Assembly (NCBI GenBank): GCA_905221605.1
Contig: CAJNDS010001469.1
Span: 167,501-229,500 of the forward strand
Length of the DNA stretch: 62,000 bases
Origin: Symbiodinium natans
Taxonomy: Eukaryota; Sar; Dinophyceae; Suessiales; Symbiodiniaceae
Direction: 5' to 3'
Made by a program: the position numbers and the translations under genes. Under the pieces are notes generated by a model. It ran no database searches. It was not told the DNA's origin and was given only the letters and a program-made list of their open reading frames with translations. Shown here one piece after another: positions 37,110 to 45,983 of this stretch; position 1 is the stretch's first letter, and each line of letters opens with the position of its first letter.

Positions 37110-37281
37110 AGTGCCGGCGCCTACCCGCGCCCGCCCCGGAAGCTGCAATCAGAACAAACCTTTAAATCCATACGTCTCTCAACGCTAAGCAAGGGCTTTT
37201 TCTTTTTCCCTGTAGGGTGGCGCAGGGTATCTCGACAATTCCTACAGAAACACCTACGTACACCCTGAAGCAAAACACTAA
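37110..37281 (+). CDS. Candidate two-exon gene end with a 42-bp intron
   Basis: Exon 37110-37173 (acceptor AAGGTTTAG) reads PAPTRARPGSCNQNKPLNPY; donor GTCTCT; acceptor CTTTTTCCCTGTAG; exon 37216-37281 reads GGAGYLDNSYRNTYVHPEAK, TAA. Phase 0. Unrecognised; the second exon is the stronger. Confidence 0.5.
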
Positions 37282-37329
37282 ACCCTAAACCTTAAACCCA
37301 ATTCTGGGGGTCCGCGGCAAGCCTTTCAG

Positions 37330-37414
37330 CAACTGCCTGTGGAGCGATGCAGACTTTGCTATCCTCCGATGCACTGAAGGGAGTAGAGGGCATGTAGACA
37401 ACCAAGGGAGAACT
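37330..37414 (+). CDS. Candidate exon with GTGAGT donor
   Basis: CAAGCCTTTCAG, then NCLWSDADFAILRCTEGSRG and HVDNQGRT, donor GTGAGT. Unrecognised. Confidence 0.45.
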
Positions 37415-37482
37415 GTGAGTTTTTTGGGAAACCCGAGCTGGACTTGGCCGGTTGGTGCTCCTTATGGGCTATCTGCTGAGCA

Positions 37483-37660
37483 TTTGGAGGTTCATGGGTA
37501 CAACACGCCCAATTATAAATAGCCTACTTGGAGGACTTGGGGGGGGGGGGGGGTGGGCGGGCTGAAAAGCACAATTATCATTCGGGATTATAAGTACACG
37601 GTTTGCAAGTGGGAGTTCCCCAAGCCCTAAGCCCTAAACCCTAAAACCTGATCCTCCAAG
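37483..37660. mobile_element. IR-1 element with G tract and CCCTAAA heptamers near its right end
   Basis: TTTGGAGGTTCATGGGTAC; G14 at about 37540; then GCCCTAAGCCCTAAACCC just before ATCCTCCAAG. Confidence 0.65.
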
Positions 37661-37687
37661 TGCCACATTTGCAAGGGGGAGTTAGGG

Positions 37688-37735
37688 GTCTTACCGAAGT
37701 ACCTCCGGCCCTTGAAATCCTGAAGCAATGTTACG
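37688..37735 (+). CDS. Candidate short exon ending at GTTTAGGG
   Basis: LTEVPPALEILKQCY after GAGTTAG; next bases are GTTTAGGG. Unrecognised. Confidence 0.35.
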
Positions 37736-37960
37736 TTTAGGGTTCAGGGTTTGGGCTTTAAGGTTTTAGAGTTTTAGGGTTTTAGAGTTTTAGGGGTTTG
37801 CAGTAGGACTTTTTCGCCAAAGCGTTCACCAGATTCGTGACGTTGTCAACACACACTTACCCGCAGCCCACCCTAAACCCCAAACACTAGACCCTGAGCA
37901 GGTGGCAAAACCCCTAAACCCTAAACCCTAAACCCTCAAGCCGAACACTGCCCCCTTCAG

Positions 37961-38057
37961 CTCCTTGAGGAACACCATAAGGTTGATCCAACACCTGCGG
38001 GATGCCATGTTCCCTTCACCAGGCTCCGACCGCCAGGACTGGGGGGAGTGAAGAAAG
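37961..38057 (+). CDS. Candidate exon with both splice sites
   Basis: CTGCCCCCTTCAG, then LLEEHHKVDPTPAGCHVPFT and RLRPPGLGGVKK, donor GTACCA. Thirty-two codons. Unrecognised. Confidence 0.5.
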
Positions 38058-38109
38058 GTACCAAGTTTAGGGTTTAGGGTTTAGGGTTTAGGGTTATAGG
38101 GTTTAGGGT

Positions 38110-38480
38110 GTAGGGGATGTCCTTTCCTACGTATCTAACAACTCGCTGCGCGCGTTTCTTAGGTTCTGCTCACTACTAGACATGATCGCGTTTCTTAAGA
38201 AAAACCGGCCGATTTTCGTTTTTCGTCACGTTTTCACGGAGAAAAAACTAACCAACCCAATTGGGCTGATGAAACCTGACGCGTTGCTGACGTGGGAAAA
38301 GCTAAGTGTTTCGGCGTGTTGATGGTGCTTTTCGCACGTTTCTTGGAACCGTGTTTCTTAAGACTTCTGCCGCTCAAAGAGCGGCCATTTTGGCAGAACG
38401 AGCACAAGAGAAAATCAGCAATTCCAACCAATACTTACAGAAACGGCGCTACCTATGAAACATGTGAGATTGGGTTATAA
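38110..38480 (+). CDS. Candidate terminal exon in a region with CGTTTCTTAAG repeats
   Basis: 38363-38458 (acceptor GTTTCTTAAG) reads SAAQRAAILAERAQEKISNS, then NQYLQKRRYL, TGA. Upstream, CGTTTCTTA(A/G)G recurs four times at 38152-38360, each a possible acceptor. A competing 62-codon frame overlaps. Confidence 0.4.
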
Positions 38481-38521
38481 GTACCGTTGTACTAGGTTAA
38501 TAAGTACCATGAATCTCCAAG
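38468..38521. mobile_element. IR-1 element, right end only
   Basis: GGTTATAAGTACCGTTGTAC to AATAAGTACCATGAATCTCCAAG. Confidence 0.6.
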
Positions 38522-38789
38522 TACCCTTCGGCTGCTCCGACTCCTTACGTCTTTCGTTGTGGCCATAGGGTCTCAAATTCTAAGACCCGATAGACTCAGC
38601 CCGAGCAGCCTTTATAGCCTCAAAATAAGGAAGCTCGAGGACTCACAGTTTAGGGTTTAGGGTTACCGAGCTGCTGGCGCACGAGGCTCGCTGCAAAAAG
38701 GGTTTAGGGTTTAGGGATTTCTTTAGGCACAAGGTTTCTCCCAGGCCGCCTCGAATGTATGACCCTCCTTGGGCAACATGGATTTCTCC

Positions 38790-38880
38790 GGAATGTTCCT
38801 CCCTTATACTAACAGCTCCTTAATAGAGATTATAGTAGGGGACCCCCTATTAAGGACTTAGTATAAAGGAGAACATCCCA
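38790..38880. mobile_element. IR-4 element
   Basis: GGAATGTTCCTCCCTTATACTAAC to TTAGTATAAAGGAGAACATCCC. Confidence 0.8.
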
Positions 38881-38922
38881 ACATTTCTTATTGGACCTGA
38901 CGAGAACTGACCTGTTTGCCAG

Positions 38923-39004
38923 CACTTTGCTGTACCTTGAAGGATAGTTCATGTGGCCACCGGAGTATGCGAATGCGAACAGGGTTAAATCTTAGAGCTA
39001 GGCT
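38923..39004 (+). CDS. Candidate exon with GTGAGT donor
   Basis: CTGACCTGTTTGCCAG, then LCCTLKDSSCGHRSMRMRTG and LNLRAR, donor GTGAGT. Unrecognised. Confidence 0.45.
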
Positions 39005-39239
39005 GTGAGTTATCGTGAGGCACAGAGGCAGAAACAGTTATGCTTAAACGCCCAGGGCGGTGCCCTTGTTTTGTCTTGTCGAGGTTATTGTAAGCCTGTT
39101 CATAAGTCAAAGACGGGAACCCGGGAACCCCCCCCCCCCCCAATTAAATTAGGAACGAACCTTAAAGATTTACAGGGGTCCTTAATCTGACTCGCTGTAT
39201 GGGTACTTACATGATATGGTCCCTTATTCCGCATTTATA

Positions 39240-39560
39240 GGGTTTTGCAGTATGGGCCCTATCCTAAACGCGAAGCCCTAAAACCCTAAAACCCTCTAGG
39301 GTTATTGGGTTTAGGGTACTTTCCAGGGTTTAGGGTTTAGGATTTAGGGTACTATCCAGGGTTGAGGGTTTAGGCTTCGTGATGGTCTCGGGATGGCTTC
39401 AGGACCCTGGCTCGCCGCAGAGCGTCTGCCGCCGCCGCACAGTGCGGCCGCCGGGCCGGCATGGCTCGGAGGCCCTTAAGACTTAGAACTTTCACCCCTA
39501 AACCCTTTTGGGTTTAGGGTTTAGGGTTTAAAGGGTTTAGGGCTTAGGGTTTAAGGGGGT
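39240..39560. other. Mixed heptamer tracts and a GC-rich island
   Basis: TTTAGGG tracts at 39306-39375 and 39508-39560. The island 39408-39475 after GGATGGCTTCAG is open in all three frames, so coding is plausible but the frame is unknown. Confidence 0.4.
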
Positions 39561-39570
39561 TAGGCTTAAA

Positions 39571-39651
39571 GAGCTGGACAGGGTTTTTCCGCGTACGTGG
39601 TACAGTAGTCCCCGCATTGCCATGGCTAGTCGGGCGGCATCCGAAGCTTAG
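39571..39651 (+). CDS. Candidate terminal exon
   Basis: ELDRVFPRTWYSSPRIAMAS then RAASEA, TAG, right after a heptamer tract (GGCTTAAAGAG). Unrecognised. Confidence 0.4.
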   Translation, partial: ELDRVFPRTWYSSPRIAMASRAASEA

Positions 39652-39659
39652 CCCCTGCA

Positions 39660-39764
39660 ATGCCTAAACGCCACGCTGTCGTAGTTTGGGTGAGCAACCT
39701 CTGCCTTGTTGGTCGTCGGATCAAGATCGATGATCGATGGGGCTCGAAACTGTATAGGGTTTAG
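39660..39764 (+). CDS. Candidate first exon or small ORF ending at a telomere tract
   Basis: ATG, then PKRHAVVVWVSNLCLVGRRI and KIDDRWGSKLYR; next is AGG|GTTTAGGG, a donor or stop supplied by the heptamers. Basic and hydrophobic. Unrecognised. Confidence 0.4.
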   Translation: MPKRHAVVVWVSNLCLVGRRIKIDDRWGSKLYRV

Positions 39765-39870
39765 GGTTTAGGGCTTTCGGGTTTAGTATTCAGGGTTTAG
39801 GGTGTAGGGTGTAGGGTTTGGAGTTCACCCGAAACAGTAAGCTGTGCACTCCACCTTGCGCTGTACCCTA

Positions 39871-40082
39871 CTTGGAGGTTCATGGTACTTACTAACCAAC
39901 TATAGCTGTACTTAGAACCCTACTTATCATACCCCTTATAAGGGCCTTATAGGAGTTATCCCAATGATAAGTAGGGTCTAGGGTTATAACTGCACTTCTA
40001 ACCATATTAAGGCACTTAAGGGGCTTATAAGTGGGTTAGAAGTACAGTTAGAATGGGTTAGTAAGTACCATGAACCTCCAAG
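39871..40082. mobile_element. IR-1 element, long form with internal palindrome
   Basis: CTTGGAGGTTCATGGTAC to GTACCATGAACCTCCAAG. An extra CCTACTTATCATACCCCTTATAAGGG palindrome is nested at 39921-39980; it recurs in the copy at 56083. Confidence 0.85.
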
Positions 40083-40182
40083 AAGACCTTACGTCATGCT
40101 CGGCACCCTGCTCAGCCGACCTCCGACCGATCATCTGGCCAATCCACCACGAAGTCTGAGGACCCGGCGGCGGAGCTTCCAG
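40083..40182 (+). CDS. Candidate exon starting at the IR-1 end
   Basis: IR-1 ends CCTCCAAG, which would be the acceptor; frame TLRHARHPAQPTSDRSSGQS, then TTKSEDPAAELP, donor GTTTTG. Thirty-three codons. Disordered, polar. Unrecognised. Confidence 0.5.
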
Positions 40183-40199
40183 GTTTTGAAGGGTTTAGG

Positions 40200-40680
40200 G
40201 TTTAGGGTTTAGGGTGTAGGGTTTCAATTTAGGGTTTAGGGATTTAAGCTTCTGGGGTTTTGGGATAATTCAGGGGCCAAGTTGATGAGAAGAATGGGGT
40301 TTCCCTGTCGTTCTTTTGCTACTTTATGGGCATTGGGGGGCTCTCGACAATTCGGCACGACATGATATATCTGCTCTCTGAAGAGAAGAGATTGCCGCAC
40401 GGTGAATATGCGAAATGTTGAGTTGGTTGACTTGACACTTAAACCCTCACCCCGGCAACAAAAACAAAACATCCCGGAACTCAATTGCAACCCCCCTTTA
40501 AATTTGTCAAGAATCCAAAGCCGCAGGTTAGAAAAAAGCAGGACATCTGGCTCCTTCGACAAGAGGCCTAAACCCCAAACCCTCTACAATCAGAACTTCC
40601 GGCCCTCCCACCCATGGAGTGAGTCAGTGAATCGGGGGGATGAGGGGATGAAGGGTTTAGGGTTTAGGGTTTAGGGTTTA
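40200..40680 (+). other. Heptamer tracts and long open frames on both strands
   Basis: 40402-40660 + is open (LKPSPRQQKQNIPELNCNPP); 40236-40562 minus is open for 108 codons (LRLWILDKFKGGLQLSSGMF). One may be coding; I cannot decide. Confidence 0.3.
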
Positions 40681-40753
40681 GGGTTTAGGGTTTAGGGACG
40701 CCGACTCATATCCCCTTCATTCTTAGACCCTAAGCCCTAAACCCTAAAAGGCC

Positions 40754-40858
40754 ATGGACTCGATAAGCTTTCACAAGGACCTACAGACAAAGCCTCGCCC
40801 GCTGTTGCATGAGAGTCGAAACCCTAAGTTCCAAAGCCCGAAATCCTCTAGGGCTTAG
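40754..40858 (+). CDS. Candidate small ORF or exon
   Basis: ATG, then DSISFHKDLQTKPRPLLHES and RNPKFQSPKSSRA, TAG. Follows a CCCTAAA tract. Unrecognised. Confidence 0.35.
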   Translation: MDSISFHKDLQTKPRPLLHESRNPKFQSPKSSRA

Positions 40859-40983
40859 GGTTGAGGGTTCCTCAAAACAAAACCAGATCAGTGTTAGGGA
40901 TCCTTTTTACTTTTTGGGTTATGGGCTTTCTTATATATGAACAAAAAGGATCCTTTTTTCTTCCTAGTAGAACAGGGATTAAG

Positions 40984-41094
40984 AAAAGCCTCAAGTTCTT
41001 GAAGGACTTCATGCCCGGTTCCGAAGGCATGGTCCTTGCATGGCCCCGACATCGCACCTTGCCTCTTGAACACCCAACACGCGGCGCGTTGTAG
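40984..41094 (+). CDS. Candidate terminal exon
   Basis: SLKFLKDFMPGSEGMVLAWP then RHRTLPLEHPTRGAL, TAG. The 5' side is an inverted repeat (GGATCCTTTTTACTTTTTGG / AAAAAGGATCC). Confidence 0.4.
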   Translation, partial: KSLKFLKDFMPGSEGMVLAWPRHRTLPLEHPTRGAL

Positions 41095-41275
41095 GATTTG
41101 AGAGGGCTTAGGATTTAGGATTTAGGGTTTAGGGTTTAGGGTTTAGGGTTTAGGGCACGGATCCCTGGGACTCAGCGTGGGCCCGTGTTGGAGGGGTTGT
41201 TGCGTACCCAACAAGCCTGTTTGCTAACACGAATGTATCCTGCTTCATTCATAGCTGACCCTGCGTTCTAGTACG

Positions 41276-41319
41276 GGGTTCCTATATTGCAGTTTTTTGG
41301 TCCCAAGTATATGCTAGGG
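41276..41319. mobile_element. IR-2 element, fragment
   Basis: GGGTTCCTATATTGCAG and GGTCCCAAGTATATGC. Confidence 0.45.
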
Positions 41320-41343
41320 TTTTGGGCTTTAGGGTTTAGGGCC

Positions 41344-41476
41344 ATGCAACACCAGTGTATGAACACGTTAGGACGGGCCCGAAGTAACTTCATCATTACC
41401 AGCGTCACACCCTCAACTAGTTGTTTCTGTAAACGCCCAGGGGGGTGCACAACGAACTTTTTTCATTGTGGTTCAA
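41344..41476 (+). CDS. Candidate first exon, cysteine-rich, GTAAGC donor
   Basis: ATG, then QHQCMNTLGRARSNFIITSV and SCFCKRPGGCTTNFFHCGSS, ending at GTAAGC. Six cysteines. Unrecognised. Confidence 0.4.
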
Positions 41477-41552
41477 GTAAGCCTCCAAAAGGGTGTTAGG
41501 GTTTAGGGTTTAGGGCCCTTCGAGTAAGGAATGTTCTCCCTGAAGCCACAAG

Positions 41553-41661
41553 ACCCAGAGAGCTCAAAAACTCCGTATTCAAGCCACATTCCTCAGACTA
41601 GATGAAGGATCGCTCTATAGGTTGTGGTGTATGCCTTGAGGGGTAGTGGGCTCTTTGGGTA
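41553..41661. mobile_element. IR-3 element, diverged
   Basis: ACCCAGAGAGCTCAAAAACTCC to GGGTAGTGGGCTCTTTGGGT. Confidence 0.6.
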
Positions 41662-41862
41662 CATGGCAGAGTTAAGGTTTCTTGTAGTCTTTGGGGAGAC
41701 CGACAGCTAAGTTCCCAAGAGTCCATGTGCCTACCCAATGCAAGGAGGCCAAGTAAGTAATATACCTCATTAGGGTTTAGGGTTTAGGGCTTAGGGTTTC
41801 TACAAAGATCCTGCCCATAATTTAAGGTATATTCCTCAAATTAATGTACTGGGGCGCTTTCG

Positions 41863-41960
41863 TTCCCTAAGGGTTCATGTGCCTTTGTAGCACTCAAGGG
41901 GTTTCCACATAGTAGCTTCGGGGCCAAAGTGTATACTGCAAAAAGGTACCTGAACCCTCT
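41863..41960. mobile_element. IR-2 element, diverged
   Basis: CGTTCCCTAAGGGTTCATG to AGGTACCTGAACCCTC, with GGGGCCAAAGTGTATACTGC. Confidence 0.65.
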
Positions 41961-41972
41961 TCCGAGAACAGC

Positions 41973-42059
41973 CAGCATACGTTTGCATGTAGATCCCTGT
42001 GTTGGGATGAACTTTAAGAGAAGCCTTAAGCAGTTGGAACCCCTTGTTTTTTTCTTCGG
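41973..42059 (+). CDS. Candidate exon with GTAAGC donor
   Basis: CCGAGAACAG, then SIRLHVDPCVGMNFKRSLKQ and LEPLVFFF, donor GTAAGC. Follows an IR-2 element. Unrecognised. Confidence 0.5.
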
Positions 42060-42122
42060 GTAAGCTTGCATTGCAAGGGGTTTTTTTAACGTTAACAAAA
42101 ACCCTTGTAGGGTTTTAACGTT

Positions 42123-42238
42123 AAAACTAGGATGCCCAGTAGTACCCTGATTCCCTTTTTGGGGGGTTTAGGTTCCCTGATAAACCCCTTTAAGCAAGAA
42201 CGGGCACCCTTTTTAAGCCTTGGTTACTGGGCAGCCTA
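42123..42238. mobile_element. IR-13 element
   Basis: GGATGCCCAGTAGTACCCTG to GGCACCC...TTACTGGGCAGCC. Confidence 0.6.
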
Positions 42239-42380
42239 GAAAGAAACCTAAATGCGTTGCAAGGAATCTTCGGCATGATGTGTGTCGTTTTCTTCGCGCG
42301 CGGGACGTCGCTGCTGCTGCCGGCGCTGGGACCAAAGATCCTCCTGGCTCATGCGGGATGCTTGGCTCCGAGACTTTTGT
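42237..42380 (+). CDS. Candidate exon between IR-13 and IR-1, frame ambiguous
   Basis: One frame is basic (KCVARNLRHDVCRFLRARDV), another strongly hydrophobic (FGMMCVVFFARGTSLLLPAL). Both stay open over 45 codons. Coding is likely, frame unknown. Confidence 0.45.
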
Positions 42381-42381
42381 G

Positions 42382-42521
42382 CTTGGAGGTTCATGGTACT
42401 TACTAACCAGTTATAACTGTACTTATAACTGTACTTATAGCCATATCAGGGCACTTAAGGGGCTTATAAGGTGGGTTATAAGTACAGCTATAATTGGTTC
42501 ATAAGTACCATGAACCTCCAA
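42382..42521. mobile_element. IR-1 element, full length
   Basis: CTTGGAGGTTCATGGTAC to GTACCATGAACCTCCAA; followed at once by the left end of an IR-2 element (GGATCCATGTACCTA). Confidence 0.85.
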
Positions 42522-42559
42522 CTAAGGATCCATGTACCTAAATTACCCCCCAAGGTACC

Positions 42560-43120
42560 TCTCTCCCCCCCCCCCCCCCCGGGTGGTGTGGTTGTGGGTT
42601 GTTAGGGTTTAGGGTGGTTAGGGTTTGGGGTTAAAGTTTAGGGTTTAGGGTTAAAGGTCCCCCCCCCCCCCGTGGTGTGGTTGTGGGTTGGTTTTAGGGT
42701 TTTGGGGTGTAGGGTTTCGAGTTGAATGTTGGACCCTGTTTGGCAGGGGCCTCCTCTAAAAAGTCAACTTGGCCGTGTCATTCAGGACATCCTGACTGTT
42801 TGTGGGTCCCTGTTTACAGTCAAATCGTCCGGGCGCCGTAAGAAAATTCCACGTGGCGCGCCTTAAAAAAAACATTGCCGGGCATCGCTGCCCATTTAAA
42901 ACTTATCTAAACCCCTCCCCATTACAATCATATAAGCCCCCGGGGCCATCTGAAACGGAGCAAGTCCAGCCTCGACTGTTCAGGGGGGGAGGGGGGGGGG
43001 CAACACTAAACAGGGTTCAACATTAGGGTTTAGGGTTTAGGGTTTAGGGTTCAGGGTTTAGGGTTCAGGGTTAGGGTTTAGGGTGTAGGGTTTAGGGGGC
43101 GGGGGGGGGGGGGGGGGCGG
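42560..43120 (+). other. C/G homopolymers, TTTAGGG tracts and a 74-codon frame
   Basis: GTGGTGTGGTTGTGGGTTG occurs twice (42583, 42672), each after a C run. The frame 42802-43026 (AVRKFHVARLKKNIAGHRCP) follows acceptor GTCCCTGTTTACAG, with GTAAGA soon after. 43024-43096 is a heptamer tract and 43101-43117 a G run. Confidence 0.4.
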
Positions 43121-43139
43121 CGAACCGAGCACTGGAATC

Positions 43140-43188
43140 CTATGTAGTTATACTTGGGCCTTGAAGGGGTTCCTATATAGTATTGGGC
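43140..43188. mobile_element. IR-2 element truncated by a CCCTAAA array
   Basis: TTATACTTGGGCCTTGAAGGGGTTCC, TATAGTATTGGG, then heptamers replace the right half. Confidence 0.65.
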
Positions 43189-43307
43189 CTAAACCCTAAA
43201 CCCTAAACCCTAAACCCTAAACCCTAAACCCTAAACCCTAAACCCTAAACCCTAAACCCTAAACCCTAAACCCTAAACCCTAAACCCTAAACCCTAAACC
43301 CTAAACC
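43187..43307 (-). repeat. CCCTAAA array, 17 units
   Basis: Perfect tandem heptamers; only about 65 bp separate it from the opposite-strand array at 43376. Confidence 0.95.
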
Positions 43308-43375
43308 GGAACGAATGGGAGTCTGTGGGCACTTACTCTTGGAGTCCAACCCTTGTTCGTCTGCATCTAGGTTAG

Positions 43376-43452
43376 GGTTCAGGGTTTAGGGTTTAGGGTT
43401 TAGGGTTTAGGGTTTAGGGTTTAGGGTTTAGGGTTTAGGGTTTAGGGTTTAG
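43376..43452 (+). repeat. TTTAGGG array, 11 units, ending as a splice acceptor
   Basis: The last TTTAG is followed by the exon at 43453. Confidence 0.95.
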
Positions 43453-43794
43453 GGGTCTGCAAGCTTGATGCAACTCCGCGAGGCAAGTCAGCTAAGCTAC
43501 GCCGGTAAGCCTTTCTTTCCTTTGCACCTTGTGCGCCCTTGTGGATCCTTGTGATGAGGACTGGCGTCTGTGCCCCTCTGCTACGCCTGGTACATAGCTT
43601 CGCGAGCCTACCAGGCTGCCAATGTTCTCAAAGACCCTAAATATCCCTTAATTCTCTTAAACCACATAAAGGATCTCCACATGAACTCAATTAAGGCATG
43701 TTCCTTGACTAAGGGGGATTGGGCTCTTTGGGGTATCGTGTAGGAGTGTCTAGGTATAGTCTGGGGGCTTCAGACCCCAGGGCCTCAACTCTGA
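43453..43794 (+). CDS. Candidate three-exon gene; telomere-unit acceptor, IR-3 intron
   Basis: Exon 43453-43504 starts right after TTTAG of the array (SASLMQLREASQLSYA) and ends at GTAAGC. Exon 43559-43623 reads ASVPLCYAWYIASRAYQAAN. Intron 43624-43743 is almost entirely an IR-3 element. Exon 43744-43794 reads CLGIVWGLQTPGPQL, TGA. Phases agree. Possible membrane segment in exon 2. Unrecognised. Confidence 0.55.
43628..43732. mobile_element. IR-3 element forming an intron
   Basis: TCAAAGACCCTAAATATCCC to GGGGGATTGGGCTCTTTGGGG; a GT lies 4 bp before it, and GTGTAG follows. Confidence 0.7.
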
Positions 43795-43795
43795 T

Positions 43796-43933
43796 TTAGG
43801 GTTCGGGTTTAGGGTTTAGGGTTTAGGGTTTAGGGTTTAGGGTTTAGGGTTTAGGGTTTAGGGTTTAGGGTTTAGGGTTTAGGGTTTAGGGTTTAGGGTT
43901 TAGGGTTTAGGGTTTAGGGTTTAGGGTTTAGGT
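43796..43933 (+). repeat. TTTAGGG array, about 19 units
   Basis: The longest perfect array in the window. Confidence 0.95.
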
Positions 43934-44052
43934 GGGCCTTGGCACTACTTAGTCCCAGACCCCTGGAAGAGGATCCATAAAAGTAGATCCCTTGTTAGGG
44001 GTTCCTAATTCTGGCCCAACAGTGGGATAGGCTATTTCGGGGCTCTATGTTC

Positions 44053-44162
44053 CCGAGAGAGCCCAATACTCCTTAATTAAGGAATATACCTTAAATCATA
44101 AAGGAATCCTTATTATGGTTTAAGGCGTATTCCTTAATTAAGAGGTATTGGGCTCTCTGGGT
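44053..44162. mobile_element. IR-3 element, best-preserved copy
   Basis: CCCGAGAGAGCCCAATACTCC to GTATTGGGCTCTCTGGG, with inner TTAATTAAGGAATATACC and its inverse. Confidence 0.85.
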
Positions 44163-44248
44163 CCGGATCTTTTGAGGGCTGAGGGGTTGGAGAGTGGTCT
44201 TGAAAATTGAAAAGGGGGCCTGTCTGTTCTGGTGACGGCCTGGTTGAG

Positions 44249-44336
44249 GTTTAGGGTTTAGGGTTTAGGGTTTAGGGTTTAGGGTTTAGGGTTTAGGGTT
44301 TAGGGTTTAGGGTTTAGGGTTTAGGGTTTAGGGTTT
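44249..44336 (+). repeat. TTTAGGG array, 12 units
   Basis: Ends GGGTTTGCAG, which serves as the acceptor of the next candidate exon. Confidence 0.95.
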
Positions 44337-44340
44337 GCAG

Positions 44341-44430
44341 AACAGCCAGCGCGCCCCAACCATCTGCAGGAAGCCAAAATCCTCGTAAACCGGCTGGCAA
44401 CTTTTCAAGGGCTCAACGTCGTTGAGGCCC
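44341..44430 (+). CDS. Candidate exon directly after a TTTAGGG array
   Basis: ARPNHLQEAKILVNRLATFQ then GLNVVEA; amphipathic helix. It runs into CCCTAAA with no GT, so the 3' side is unclear. A second open frame ends at 44434. Confidence 0.45.
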
Positions 44431-44721
44431 TAAACCCTAAACCCTAAACCCTCAACCCTAAACCCTAAACCCCGCCGGGTTCAGGGCCTGATTTCCGGCT
44501 AGACTAAGGACGTGCCCGGATCAAACACACCAGCTTAGTCCAGAGCAATCTCTACACATGCCACATACCAGAGTATATTCAGCCGGGCCTTATACAGGGG
44601 TTTTAGCTTAGAATTTCGGGTTTTGAGCGCAAAATCCAACAACTGCGGCCCCCTAAACCCTAAACCCCTAACCCTTAACCCTTCACCCTTAACCCTTAAG
44701 CCTAAACTGCTGCCCTTCCAG

Positions 44722-44793
44722 GTGTGTCATGATGTCGTCTTCTGCCTGCTGGGCTTCTTGATGCTGCTGGGGATGAAGATGAAGTGGTTTGGG
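44722..44793 (+). CDS. Candidate membrane-helix exon ending at GTTTAGGG
   Basis: GCTGCCCTTCCAG, then VCHDVVFCLLGFLMLLGMKM and KWFG, phase 0 at both ends; the next bases GTTTAGGG start a telomere tract. One transmembrane helix. Family unknown. Confidence 0.55.
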
Positions 44794-45010
44794 GTTTAGG
44801 GTTTAGGGTTCAGGGTGTAGGGTTTAGGGTCTAGAGGGTCACTGTTCTAGCATTCATAGTCATTAGGGGGTTCCAGGCTCAGAAACAAACCCACCCGCCC
44901 AAAGAATCCCATGACATTAACAAAATAAAAGGTCTTCATCCTACCCCAGAGAGTTTTACCTACCCATTTCGTGAGAATTTTGACCCGAAAAACTTCGTAA
45001 CAAAGTGGTG

Positions 45011-45095
45011 TTTGGTGGCCCCGAAACCAAAAACAGCTGCAAGTTGAATACAATTTGTTTAACTTGCAGCTGTTTTTGGTTTCGGGGCCACCAAA
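45011..45095. repeat. Perfect 35-bp inverted repeat with 15-bp loop
   Basis: Arms 45011-45045 and 45061-45095, beginning TTTGGTGGCCCCGAAACC; no mismatch. Directly followed by the minisatellite at 45100. Confidence 0.95.
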
Positions 45096-45099
45096 AATA

Positions 45100-45340
45100 T
45101 TGTCCAGATTGACCGAATAGTCACCAACACTGGTCCAGATTGACAGAAAAGTCAGTCACCAACACAGAAAAGTCACGAACATTGGGGTCAGATTGACCGA
45201 AAAGTCACCAACACTGGTCCAGATTGACCGAAAAGTCACCAGCACTGGTCCAGATTGACCGAAAAGTCGCGAACATTGGGGTCAGATTGACCGAAAAGTC
45301 GCGAACATTGTGGGTCAGATTGGCCGAAAAGTCCCGAAGG
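45100..45340. repeat. Minisatellite, 31-bp unit
   Basis: About seven copies of CAGATTGACCGAAAAGTC joined by ACCAACACTGGTC or GCGAACATTGGGGT variants. Confidence 0.9.
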
Positions 45341-45411
45341 CTTAAATAAATAAATAAATAAATATATATATATATATATATGATAGAGAGGGTTTAGGGT
45401 TTAGGGCCTTA

Positions 45412-45873
45412 GGGTTCAGCCTTCTGGATTGCATTTTTTGGGTGAAGGTGATTCCATCACCTGTGCAGGAATTTGTGATTCCTTTGAACGGGGAACGCTG
45501 CAGCACGAAAGCCACTAGGGCTCAGGTTCTGCGCGCGGATTCATGTGATTTTGCCGATGAGGACTGTCACGACGTGATTTTACGCAGCGGACGAGTGGCA
45601 ATGAGAATTGTGGTCGAGAAGCATGTTCGCCATGGCGCGTTTCCTACGGAATGTACCCATGTCCTATCGAGATCCACAGGTGTGTGCGGGTGCTTTCCGA
45701 CTTTCATGTCCGTAAGAGGATCACATATTGCAACTGGTCTTGGACGAAACGCCTTAGCCGCAGGGCAAGATTCAAGAAGTAGTACTAGAGAAGACGGAGC
45801 AGACCACCGAAGGCCCAAACTTGCCATGCTTTGCGATCTACATGTGGCCATGGCCTGTTCAGGTCATGTTGAA
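45412..45873 (+). CDS. Candidate coding region, longest open frame in window
   Basis: From 45442 a frame is open for 169 codons, but it reads into an IR-3 element after 45873. VVEKHVRHGAFPTECTHVLS and GGGNALAAG-like stretches are unrecognised. A shorter frame after GGGTTCAG (SGLHFLGEGDSITCAGICDS) competes. Length alone is near chance expectation here. Confidence 0.35.
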
Positions 45874-45983
45874 ACCCAAAGAGCCCTTTTTTTAGACCCC
45901 CAGATCAAGGAATATTCATTGAATCATCGTAAGGATCCCTTGATAATTTAAGGAAAATTCTCAATTCAGGAGTATTGGGCTCT
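45874..45983. mobile_element. IR-3 element
   Basis: ACCCAAAGAGCCC to GGAGTATTGGGCTCTG, with AATATTCATTGAATCATC. Confidence 0.65.

Noticed and set aside
45100-45340. CRISPR array
   Set aside because: Spacers are not unique; the unit is a degenerate minisatellite in a eukaryotic context with no cas genes.
45442-45951. 169-codon open frame taken as a gene on length alone
   Set aside because: With about 50% GC, several open frames of this size are expected by chance in 62 kb over six frames, and its end is an IR-3 element. Kept only as a weak candidate.
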